A stretch of DNA of 64,000 bases, from NCBI RefSeq assembly GCF_019823065.1, contig NZ_CP081966.1:2511501-2575500 (forward strand), written 5' to 3'. The position numbers were made by a program, and so were the translations under genes. This DNA is from Pseudomonas mosselii (GTDB taxonomy: Bacteria > Pseudomonadota > Gammaproteobacteria > Pseudomonadales > Pseudomonadaceae). Under the pieces are notes generated by a model. That model was not told the origin of the DNA, made no database searches, and saw only the letters and a program-made list of their open reading frames with translations. Below are positions 35,126-42,496 of this stretch, one piece after another. The stretch's first letter is position 1; the number at the start of each line of letters is the position of its first letter.

Positions 35126-36123
35126 GGTCGTGCCCCCCTGACAGCGGCACCGCGCGCCGCGTCATCCAATGCCCGTACGATGGCTCGCTGGGCGAGGGTC
35201 ACCTTGAAACCGTTGTGGCTCAGGGGTTGTGCACCTTGCAGCAACGTTTGCGCGGCGCGGGTGAAGAGCGCTTCAGATGGCACCTGGCCAGCCAGCATGC
35301 ACTCCACAACCGGGTCCCGCCAGGGTTTGTGGGCAACGCCGCCCAGCGCAAGGCGCGCCTGCCGGATCACTTCGCCATCGAAATTCAAGGCGGCAGCGAC
35401 GGACACCAGCGCGAACGCGTAGGAGGCGCGGTCGCGTATTTTCAGATATCGAAAATGATGTTCGAACATCGGGGGCGGCAGCTCGATGCCAGTTACCAGC
35501 TCAGCGACTGCCAGTTGATTGTCGCGTTCGGGCGTGCCCCCGGGCAGACGATGGAAATCCGCAAAGGGTATCTCCCGTTTACCCGACTGCCCTGCTACAT
35601 GCACCACGGCTTCAAGCGCTGCCAATGCCACGCACATGTCCGAGGGATGGGTCGCGACACAGGCATCGCTGGCACCGAGAATGGCATGGATGCGGTTCGA
35701 CCCTTTACGCGCAGAGCATCCGCTGCCGGGCTCACGTTTGTTGCAGGGGGTGCCGGTGTCGTAGAAGTAGTAGCACCGGGTACGTTGCAGCAAGTTGCCA
35801 CCGGTGCTGGCCATGTTCCTCAACTGCGGTGACGCCCCGGCCAGGATCGCGTCCGACAGCAGTGGATAATGCTGCTCGATCATCGGGTGCCAGGCCAGCT
35901 CGGCATTGCTCACCAGAGCACCGATCAGTACACCGCCGTTCGAGGTGGGATGGATACCGTTCAGCTCAAGGCCGGTGATATCGATGAGCCGCTCGGGACG
36001 AACGACGTTTTCCTTCATCAGGTCGACAAGGTTGGTGCCCCCGGCGATGAAATGCGAGCGTGTGTCAGCCAAGCTCACCGCTTCGCGGACTGATGCGGGC
36101 TTGCAGTAGTTGAAGGGCATCAT
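35122..36123 (-). CDS. paoB: Molybdenum aldehyde oxidoreductase, FAD subunit (PaoB-like)
   Basis: This 333-residue protein (start MMPFNYCKPASVREAVSLAD) has the CO-dehydrogenase-flavoprotein fold: FIAGGTNLVDLMKE binds FAD, and ASPQLRNMASTGGNLLQRTR follows. The cysteines in RCYYFYDTGTPCNKREPGSG mark the extra 4Fe-4S cluster known in PaoB. The start overlaps the stop of the iron-sulfur subunit gene. It transfers electrons from the molybdenum subunit. Confidence 0.93.
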   Translation of the reverse strand: MMPFNYCKPASVREAVSLADTRSHFIAGGTNLVDLMKENVVRPERLIDITGLELNGIHPTSNGGVLIGALVSNAELAWHPMIEQHYPLLSDAILAGASPQLRNMASTGGNLLQRTRCYYFYDTGTPCNKREPGSGCSARKGSNRIHAILGASDACVATHPSDMCVALAALEAVVHVAGQSGKREIPFADFHRLPGGTPERDNQLAVAELVTGIELPPPMFEHHFRYLKIRDRASYAFALVSVAAALNFDGEVIRQARLALGGVAHKPWRDPVVECMLAGQVPSEALFTRAAQTLLQGAQPLSHNGFKVTLAQRAIVRALDDAARGAAVRGARP

Positions 36124-36647
36124 GAATTTGGCCCTCGTTGCGGCTGGGCTGCGCCTCTTATCAACGGCAGCGCTTCCTCCACCGCTGCGACGATGTTGCC
36201 GTAGGCACCACAACGGCAAAGGTTGCCGCTCATCTGCTCGCGGATGGCCTCGCGGGTGTCGGCACGTCCTTCGTGCACAAGCCCGACCGCAGAGCAGATC
36301 TGCCCCGGGGTGCAGTAGCCGCACTGGAACGCATCGTGCGTAATGAAGGCGCGCTGCATCGGGTGCAGGGCGTCACCGTTGGCCAGCCCTTCGATGGTCA
36401 CCAACTCGGCCCCGTCACACATGATGGCCAAGGTCAGGCAGGCATTGACGCGCTTGCCGTCGCGCAGCACCGTGCAGGCAACGCACTGACCATGATCGCA
36501 ACCTTTCTTGGTGCCGATCAGGTCCAATTGCTCACGCAGCAGGTCGAGCAAGGTGACCCAGGGATGCACCTGCAGTGTTCGGGGCTGACCATTGAGGGTC
36601 AGACAGATGGGGTGCTCTGCAGCCCCGTTGGAAGCGATCGCGCTCAT
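36120..36647 (-). CDS. paoA: Molybdenum aldehyde oxidoreductase, 2Fe-2S subunit (PaoA-like)
   Basis: This 175-residue protein has two 2Fe-2S clusters: the plant-ferredoxin type (GCDHGQCVACTVLRDGKRVN) and the CO-dehydrogenase type (CGYCTPGQI with NLCRCGAYGNI). Escherichia coli PaoA has a long Tat signal, but here the N-terminus is short (MSAIASNGAAEHPICLTLNG) and has no twin arginines. The complex therefore probably stays in the cytoplasm. It is the first gene of the paoABC-like operon. Confidence 0.93.
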   Translation of the reverse strand: MSAIASNGAAEHPICLTLNGQPRTLQVHPWVTLLDLLREQLDLIGTKKGCDHGQCVACTVLRDGKRVNACLTLAIMCDGAELVTIEGLANGDALHPMQRAFITHDAFQCGYCTPGQICSAVGLVHEGRADTREAIREQMSGNLCRCGAYGNIVAAVEEALPLIRGAAQPQRGPNS

Positions 36648-36745
36648 GGTAGGTCCTCACGGTCAGGGTTCGCGCAGTCGGCTGCGTCTCAGTTGTGCGA
36701 CCGGGCCGGCCGAATAAACGTTCAGCCGGCTCGCCGAGGTGTCGC

Positions 36746-38533
36746 TCATTTCTTGCCAGGCAGCACCGAGCCGAGCACCTGCTTGGCTGTCTGCACGATG
36801 ATGCCCGCCTGGTCGGGGTCGCCCTTGAGCAAGGTACCGGCAAACTTCTTCGCCTGTTCCAGCGTGATGTGGGGAGGCAGGGGCGGCACGTTCGGGTCGG
36901 TCTTGAACTCGATCAGTACGGGTCGATCAGCCGCCAGGGCGCGCTCCCACGCAGCGGCAACGTCCTCTTCGCGATCTACGTAGATACCTTGCAGGCCAAT
37001 GGACATGGCAAACACATGGTAGGGCACGTCAGGGATTGTCTGCGACGCTTCGAACTTGGGGTCCCCCTCCATGACCCGTTGCTCCCAAGTCACCTGGTTG
37101 AGGTCCTCATTGTTGAACACGGCACAGATCCATTGAGGGTTGTCCCACTGCTGCCAGTATTTGGCCACGGTGATCAATTCGGCGAGGTTGTTCATCTGCA
37201 TCGCCCCATCGCCCACCAGGGCAATTACGGTCCGTTGCGGGTGGGCGAACTTGGCTGCAATCGCATAAGGCACGGCTGCGCCCATGCAAGCCAGGCCGCC
37301 AGACAGCGAACACTGCATCCCGTGGCGAATCTGCAGGTCGCGGGCAAACCAGTTGGCGCAGGAGCCGGAGTCGCTGGTGATGATGGCGTGGTCGGGCAGG
37401 CGAGGAGACAGTTCATGGACCACGCGTTGCGGGTTGATCGGGTCAGCCTTGACCAGCGCGCGTTTGGCCACGGTCCTGTCCCACCGTGCACGCCAGGTCT
37501 CTACCTTGTCGCGCCAGCGCCGGTCGGTCTTGTGCTCGAGCAACGGCAGCAGTGCGCGCAATGTTTCGCTGGCATCGCCGATCAGGTTGACCTCCATCGG
37601 GTAGCGCAGGCTGAGCATGTCGGGTTGCAGGTCGATCTGCACGCCACGCGCCTGGCCTTCCTTGGGTAAAAACTCGGAATAGGGAAAGCCGGAGCCGATC
37701 ATCAGCAAGGTGTCGCATTCGGTCATCAGCTGATAGCTGGGTTCGGTGCCGAGCAGGCCTATCGATCCGGTGACCCACGGCAGCTCATCCGGCAGCACAG
37801 CCTTGCCCAACAGCGCTTTGGCAACCCCGGCACCCAGTTTTTCGGCGATTGAAATGACCTGGTCTGTCGCCTGCAGTGCGCCGGCACCCACCAGTATCGC
37901 CACCTTGTGCCCAGCGTTTAATACATCGGCGGCGCGCTGCAGGTCTTCGTCGAACGGCAACACGCGGGGCTTGCTGTAGCCGATGCCGGAATGCACGGTA
38001 CCGTGGGCACTCGGTGGTTCGTTGTAAGGTAGGTCCTGCAGGTCGTTGGGCAGGATGATGGTGGTGACGCGGCGTTCGCCGACGGCCGTACGCACTGCAC
38101 GGTCAAGCAGGTGGCGCACTTGCTCCGGTGTCGATGCCTGCTGGACGAACGCACCGGCGACGTCCTTGAACATCGACAGCAGGTCCAGCTCCTGCTGGTA
38201 GTGCCCGCCCAGTGCCGCGCGGGCCTGTTGACCCACGATGGCCAGTACCGGCTGGTGATCCATGCGTGCATCGTACAGGCCGGTAAGCAGGTGCGAGGCG
38301 CCCGGGCCGGAGGTGGCGATGCACACGCCGAGCTCGCCGGTGAACTTGGCATGGGCGCTGGCCATGAAGGCGGCCATTTCCTCATGGCGGGCCTGGATGA
38401 ATTGAATCTTGCCGTTGGCCCGACTCAGCGCGCCGAACACACCATTGATGCCGTCGCCGGGGTAACCGAAGATGCGCCGTACGCCCCATTGATACAAACG
38501 CTCCACCAGAAAGTCGCCTACCGTGCCGGTCAT
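36746..38533 (-). CDS. Thiamine pyrophosphate enzyme (pyruvate oxidase-like)
   Basis: This 595-residue ThDP enzyme has three domains: N-terminal pyrimidine-binding (GYPGDGINGVFGALSR with catalytic Glu in FIQARHEEMAAFMA), central, and C-terminal diphosphate-binding (VALVGDGAMQMNNLAELITV, the GDG...NN motif). It resembles PoxB-type pyruvate oxidases and acetolactate-synthase-like proteins, but the substrate is unproven. ATG 38533 is preceded by GGGAG; the longer frame adds unrelated sequence. It lies 98 bases upstream of the paoABC operon on the same strand and may be co-transcribed. Confidence 0.92.
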   Translation of the reverse strand: MTGTVGDFLVERLYQWGVRRIFGYPGDGINGVFGALSRANGKIQFIQARHEEMAAFMASAHAKFTGELGVCIATSGPGASHLLTGLYDARMDHQPVLAIVGQQARAALGGHYQQELDLLSMFKDVAGAFVQQASTPEQVRHLLDRAVRTAVGERRVTTIILPNDLQDLPYNEPPSAHGTVHSGIGYSKPRVLPFDEDLQRAADVLNAGHKVAILVGAGALQATDQVISIAEKLGAGVAKALLGKAVLPDELPWVTGSIGLLGTEPSYQLMTECDTLLMIGSGFPYSEFLPKEGQARGVQIDLQPDMLSLRYPMEVNLIGDASETLRALLPLLEHKTDRRWRDKVETWRARWDRTVAKRALVKADPINPQRVVHELSPRLPDHAIITSDSGSCANWFARDLQIRHGMQCSLSGGLACMGAAVPYAIAAKFAHPQRTVIALVGDGAMQMNNLAELITVAKYWQQWDNPQWICAVFNNEDLNQVTWEQRVMEGDPKFEASQTIPDVPYHVFAMSIGLQGIYVDREEDVAAAWERALAADRPVLIEFKTDPNVPPLPPHITLEQAKKFAGTLLKGDPDQAGIIVQTAKQVLGSVLPGKK

Positions 38534-38681
38534 TGCCTGCTCCCGTTCTGTTATCGATAGGCGTCTGGAGTTGGCACGTGGCAGGAAAGTTTCATCGGTC
38601 TGTGTAGCGCTCTGCCGGCCGGAACCTGGCAACAGCCGAAGGGCTCGAAGGTAAACCAATCACTCGATCAGGAAGCGCATC

Positions 38682-39206
38682 ATGACGCGCATGAATACGC
38701 AAGATGCCAGCGTGCAGGCCTTGTTTTTCGAAGACGACGGCGCGACGCCGAATAGCCGTTTTCCGGTACTGCTCTACCGGCTGAAACTCGATCGGGCAGG
38801 GGATACTGCCAGCGCCTTCGAGGCCCTGTTTGCGGCTCACGAATGGACCCCGCTCTGGCGCGACGGGATCTTCGATTATCACCACTTTCATCCTAACGCC
38901 CACGAGGCACTCGGGATTGCCGGTGGGCGGGCCCGATTGACGCTTGGCGGGGAATGCGGGCAAAGCGTGAGCGTGGAGCGGGGGGATGTGCTGGTGCTGC
39001 CAGCAGGCACGGGCCATCGCTGCATCGAGTGCAGTGATGATTTCCTGGTGGTGGGCGCCTATCCTCACGGGCAGGAAGATTACGACATCCAACGGCCCGA
39101 TAGTGCGGCGCACCAGCGTGCCTTGGAGCGCATCGCCAAGGTGCCGCAGCCTGAGCAGGATCCGGTCAGTGGCTTGCATGGCGCGTTGAAGACACGCTGG
39201 CGATGA
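38682..39206 (+). CDS. Cupin domain protein
   Basis: This 174-residue single-domain cupin shows IFDYHHFHPNAHEALGIAGG (metal-binding H-x-H and Glu) and GDVLVLPAGTGHRCIE (second motif with His). The C-terminal GQEDYDIQ closes the barrel. Related proteins are annotated YjlB-like; the function is unknown. AGGAAG precedes the ATG at 38682. It is the last chromosomal gene before the first LysR-end repeat, so it lies outside the putative ddd island. Confidence 0.9.
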   Translation: MTRMNTQDASVQALFFEDDGATPNSRFPVLLYRLKLDRAGDTASAFEALFAAHEWTPLWRDGIFDYHHFHPNAHEALGIAGGRARLTLGGECGQSVSVERGDVLVLPAGTGHRCIECSDDFLVVGAYPHGQEDYDIQRPDSAAHQRALERIAKVPQPEQDPVSGLHGALKTRWR

Positions 39207-39234
39207 GGCTGCACATAATTTCTATGTGTTTGAG

Positions 39235-39285
39235 TGTTTCTGGTGCTTGGCTGGGACTCGGTCACAGGCTATCGGGATCCCCGAA
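39235..39285. repeat. LysR 3'-end repeat, copy 1 (probable left attachment site)
   Basis: The reverse strand encodes FGDPDSL-stop, and about 45 bases (39241-39285) align with 57234-57277 at roughly 80 percent identity with one indel. Identity extends past the stop codon on the left (TGCTTGG and GACTCGGTCA are shared) but not into the LysR coding body. That is the expected geometry of an attL site. The rest of the 409-base gap between the cupin and acuI holds nothing I can name. Confidence 0.6.
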
Positions 39286-39615
39286 GGCACAGGGCATCAG
39301 GGCAGTGCAGAGTGCTTGATAGCGTGCATTGAAAGCCCGCAGGGCGAGAGGTCTATGGCGGCAACACGTCCCCGTTACAGCAGCGCGGTAGTCAAGGTTA
39401 CAGGTTAGGCTGATGGACAGATGCAATGACAGTGGGGGCGTCAACCTGATTGCGTTTACGGCGTGGGCTGCCTGGAGGGCTTACGGATGATGGCACGCTG
39501 GCGTTGGGTCGCTGTTACGGGGTCTTCGGAAATGATAGATGCCGGTCAAGTGAGCACAGCTGAGCAGCCCTCGATCAGTAATAAAGAGGACTGCTCTGAA
39601 GACATTTGCAAACGC

Positions 39616-40599
39616 CTATCCGTTTACGTCCACAATCAAGCGACCCCGGATCTTTCCATTTATCAAGTCTGAGGCTGACGCGATCACGCTTTGCAGGCCG
39701 ATTTCTTTTGTCATGAGCGATAATGCGCCCAGGTTCAGCTGAGTCGAGAGTCTCTCCCACGCTTGCACTCGTCGCTCATAAGGCTGAGTCACGCTATTGA
39801 TGCCGAGCAGGCTTACCCCTCTGAGAATGAACGGTGCGACGGTGGCCGGAAAATCCATACCTTGAGCCAATCCGCAGGCAGCTACCAAACCTTCGGACAT
39901 TGTGCCTGCGCACGCATTGACCAGCGTATGGCTGCCGACCGAGTCCACGACGGCCGCCCATTTCTCTTTCGCCAACGGACGCCCCGGAGCCGACAGTTCG
40001 GCGCGGTCGATGATAGTTGTCGCACCCAGGCTTTTCAGGTACTCGTGCTCACTGGATTTGCCTGTGGCGGCGGTTACGGTATACCCCGCACCTGCCAGAA
40101 GGCTGATGGCGAAACTGCCCACGCCGCCGGTGGCGCCGGTAACCAGCACTGGCCCGTGGGAGGGTTTCAGCCCGTGGCGTTCCAATGCCATCAGGCACAG
40201 CATGGCGGTGTAACCGGCTGTGCCAATGGCCATCGATTGGCGCTCATTCAGCCCCTGGGGATGGGGGATGAGCCAGTCGGCGTTCAACCGAGCCTTTTGT
40301 GCAAGGCCTCCCCAATGGCCCTCGCCAACGCCCCAGCCATTGAGTAGCACGCGATCGCCAGGCTGGTAGCGAGGATCGTCACTCGTCTCGACAGTACCCG
40401 CGAGGTCGATGCCAGGGACCATCGGAAACTGACGTACAACCGGCCCCTTACCGGTGATTGCCAGCGCATCTTTGTAGTTCAAGGTGCTGTAGGCCACCTT
40501 GACCGTCACGTTTGCGGGTGGGAGTTGATCCTCCCGCAGCTCGGTGACGCGGGCGGTGTGTTGGTCATCTTGCTTCTCGATCAGAATGGCATTGAACAT
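39616..40599 (-). CDS. acuI: Acrylyl-CoA reductase (AcuI/YhdH family)
   Basis: This 327-residue zinc-free MDR protein has the YhdH signature: STLNYKDALAITGKGPVVRQ, VPGIDLAGTVETSDDPRY, the Rossmann motif VTGATGGVGSFAISLLAGAG and GINSVTQPYERRVQAWERL. This family reduces acryloyl-CoA to propionyl-CoA with NADPH and protects DMSP-degrading bacteria from acrylate toxicity. Its placement beside a TetR regulator and a DddD-type cluster strongly supports the role. It is transcribed leftward. Its promoter region contains a TTTAGAC palindrome shared with the TetR promoter. Confidence 0.92.
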   Translation of the reverse strand: MFNAILIEKQDDQHTARVTELREDQLPPANVTVKVAYSTLNYKDALAITGKGPVVRQFPMVPGIDLAGTVETSDDPRYQPGDRVLLNGWGVGEGHWGGLAQKARLNADWLIPHPQGLNERQSMAIGTAGYTAMLCLMALERHGLKPSHGPVLVTGATGGVGSFAISLLAGAGYTVTAATGKSSEHEYLKSLGATTIIDRAELSAPGRPLAKEKWAAVVDSVGSHTLVNACAGTMSEGLVAACGLAQGMDFPATVAPFILRGVSLLGINSVTQPYERRVQAWERLSTQLNLGALSLMTKEIGLQSVIASASDLINGKIRGRLIVDVNG

Positions 40600-40611
40600 G
40601 GTGCGCCCTTA

Positions 40612-40632
40612 TTTAGACCGGTTGTCTTTAAA
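40612..40632 (-). promoter_or_regulatory. TetR operator at the acuI promoter
   Basis: TTTAGAC-CGGTT-GTCTTTAA is an inverted repeat with a five-base centre. The same arrangement, TTTAGAC-N5-GTCTNTAA, recurs ahead of the tetR gene at 41289-41308. It sits 13 bases upstream of the acuI start. Two matching copies flanking the regulator gene make a specific operator likely. Confidence 0.75.
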
Positions 40633-40646
40633 TCATCCGAAAGGAA

Positions 40647-41279
40647 TCAGTGGGTGATTCCGTTCAGAAAACCTTGATAGAAAATGTCCAGCGGACGGAC
40701 ATTCTGCGTAAGCCGTGCACGAAGCACGGCACCCTCCCAACCTACCCAAAAGTAGGCTGCGAGTGCCTTGCAATCATGTCCGCAAGGCACTTCTCCCAGA
40801 TTGACTGCTTGTTCCAGGCAGGCTGCCAAGCGCTGCTCCCAATCCTGCAGGGTCAGTTCCAGCTGTTCGCGGAAGCTGTCGGGGAGCACCAGTACCTCTT
40901 GGCCAAGGTTGCCTACCAGGCAGCCTCTTCTAAACTGATACCGGGCCATCCCCGCTTTCGCCTCCTCGACGAAGTTGGACAGCCGTTGCAAGGGCGATGC
41001 GCTCAAATCACCGAAGTTGCGCTCGAGCTTTTGAGCGAAATAGTCGGCATAGCGTTGCAGTACGGCTTGGCCAAATGCTTCTTTACTGTCGAAGTAGTGA
41101 TAAAACGAACCCTTGGGCACCTGCACGCGCTTGAGCACGGCCTCGATGCCGGTGGCGGCGAAGCCTTGTTCGGTGAGGATTTCCATACCGCAACGCAATA
41201 GCATTTCGAGGGTTTCGCCATGCTCACGTGCGACTTTGGGGGGGCGGCCTCGACGAGGTGCAGGTTTGGAGATAGTCAT
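40647..41279 (-). CDS. TetR/AcrR family transcriptional repressor
   Basis: This 210-residue regulator has an N-terminal TetR helix-turn-helix (EILTEQGFAATGIEAVLKRV, VPKGSFYHYFDSKEAFGQAV) preceded by a basic arm (PAPRRGRPPK). The C-terminal ligand domain resembles the NemR/YcdC branch (RRGCLVGNLGQEVLVLPDSF) and has cysteines that could sense electrophiles. It lies upstream of acuI on the same strand with 47 bases between. It probably represses itself and acuI through the two TTTAGAC palindromes and is released by acrylate or a related electrophile; that is inference. Confidence 0.92.
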   Translation of the reverse strand: MTISKPAPRRGRPPKVAREHGETLEMLLRCGMEILTEQGFAATGIEAVLKRVQVPKGSFYHYFDSKEAFGQAVLQRYADYFAQKLERNFGDLSASPLQRLSNFVEEAKAGMARYQFRRGCLVGNLGQEVLVLPDSFREQLELTLQDWEQRLAACLEQAVNLGEVPCGHDCKALAAYFWVGWEGAVLRARLTQNVRPLDIFYQGFLNGITH

Positions 41280-41288
41280 GCGTTGTAA

Positions 41289-41308
41289 TTTAGACTGATC
41301 GTCTCTAA
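41289..41308 (-). promoter_or_regulatory. TetR operator at the tetR promoter
   Basis: TTTAGAC-TGATC-GTCTCTAA lies nine bases upstream of the tetR start and matches the acuI operator at the same half-site positions. The spacing and the AGAC...GTCT core resemble the NemR box. Confidence 0.75.
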
Positions 41309-41359
41309 TGTCAACCTCCGAGCGATTCGATCCCCGAGCAGCCGAGTGTTGGATGCGTC

Positions 41360-42289
41360 ATGAAAAAGCGTTTACCGCCCTTGAACTGGCTTCGAGCATT
41401 TGAGGTTTCTGCCCGGATGCTCAATTTCACCCACGCCGCTGAAGAGCTCAACCTCACGCAAGCGGCGATCAGCCAGCAGGTTAAAGCGTTGGAGTCCCAG
41501 CTGGGCGTTGCGTTGTTCAAGCGTCTGCCACGTGGACTTGAGCTTACCGAGGTGGGTAAATCGTATTTTCCAGTGGTCAGAGAGTCGGTTGAACGCCTGG
41601 CTGCATCGACCGACGAAATCTTTGGGCAAGGCCATCGCAGCGCACTCATTTTGCGTAGCAGTCTGGTTTTTTTTACCCACTGGATAGCCCCGCGCTTACC
41701 TCGATTTCAAGCAAGCCATCCAGACATACCCATTCGCATTGCCAGCAACATCTGGGTGGATGAAACAGCGTTCGATGCCGATCTCGAAATCCGCTACGGG
41801 CAGGGCCGCTGGCCCGGCATGAAGGCTGAACGATTGACCTGGGATACCCTGGTGCCGGTGTGTTCGCCTGCGCTGATCACGCAAGACCGCCCGCTGCAGC
41901 GCCCCAAGGACCTTGCCAGACACCCGTTGCTGCACGTGTTGGGTTATGAGGAGGGGTGGGGCTACTGGCTGAAGAAGAACCATGCGGAGAACGTTGATTC
42001 CTCGCAAGGGTTGCAGTTCGACACCCTTATCTCGGCATTGACGGTGGCGGAATTGGGGCAGGGTGTAGCCCTGGCGCGTTCCTCGTTGGTCAAGCACCTG
42101 TTGGATCAAGGCCGTCTCGTAGCCCCCCTCGGGCGCAGTGTGCCCACCAAGGAGGCGTTCTACCTAGTGTATGCCGCCCACAGCATGGTTAACCCTGACG
42201 CCGCGGCTTTTGCGCAGTGGCTGTGCGAGGAGGCACAGGCCTTCAGGGACGAGCACCGCTCGCTGGAGGAGGAAAACGCCAAGCGATAA
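41360..42289 (+). CDS. dddR: LysR-family regulator of the ddd cluster (GcvA-like)
   Basis: This 309-residue LysR regulator has a winged HTH at residues 1-65 (LNWLRAFEVSARMLNFTHAA, LNLTQAAISQQVKALESQLG) and a periplasmic-binding-like effector domain. It is of the GcvA subgroup. It is transcribed in the same direction as dddD and lies 207 bases upstream of it, with a strong terminator between. In known DddD-type clusters a LysR gene, dddR, activates the operon in response to DMSP or its products; the assignment rests on that context. Confidence 0.85.
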   Translation: MKKRLPPLNWLRAFEVSARMLNFTHAAEELNLTQAAISQQVKALESQLGVALFKRLPRGLELTEVGKSYFPVVRESVERLAASTDEIFGQGHRSALILRSSLVFFTHWIAPRLPRFQASHPDIPIRIASNIWVDETAFDADLEIRYGQGRWPGMKAERLTWDTLVPVCSPALITQDRPLQRPKDLARHPLLHVLGYEEGWGYWLKKNHAENVDSSQGLQFDTLISALTVAELGQGVALARSSLVKHLLDQGRLVAPLGRSVPTKEAFYLVYAAHSMVNPDAAAFAQWLCEEAQAFRDEHRSLEEENAKR

Positions 42290-42304
42290 GGAAATTTCCC
42301 CAGC

Positions 42305-42340
42305 AATAAAAAAAATGGCCCCTTAGGGCCATTTTTTATT
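42305..42340 (+). terminator. Rho-independent terminator after dddR
   Basis: The stem AATGGCCC / GGGCCATT with loop CTTA is flanked by A8 on the left and T6 on the right. It starts about 15 bases after the dddR stop and should also work in the opposite direction. It separates dddR from the dddD promoter. Confidence 0.9.
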
Positions 42341-42496
42341 GCTTTCGCGATGCCGTCGAATTTCTGAAAGTAGCTTCCACATCGCAAGCCCTTGGATGGA
42401 TCAATCGTCCAGGTGACCGGTTGGTACGAGGTCTCAATAACAACAATAACCGCGCCGGCGAATCTCGTTGGCCCGGGGCTAAGTAGGGTTATCGTC

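Noticed and set aside
39463..39672. 69-codon plus-strand frame in the gap after the first repeat
   Set aside because: Overlaps the acuI 3' end, has no ribosome-binding site and no family resemblance.
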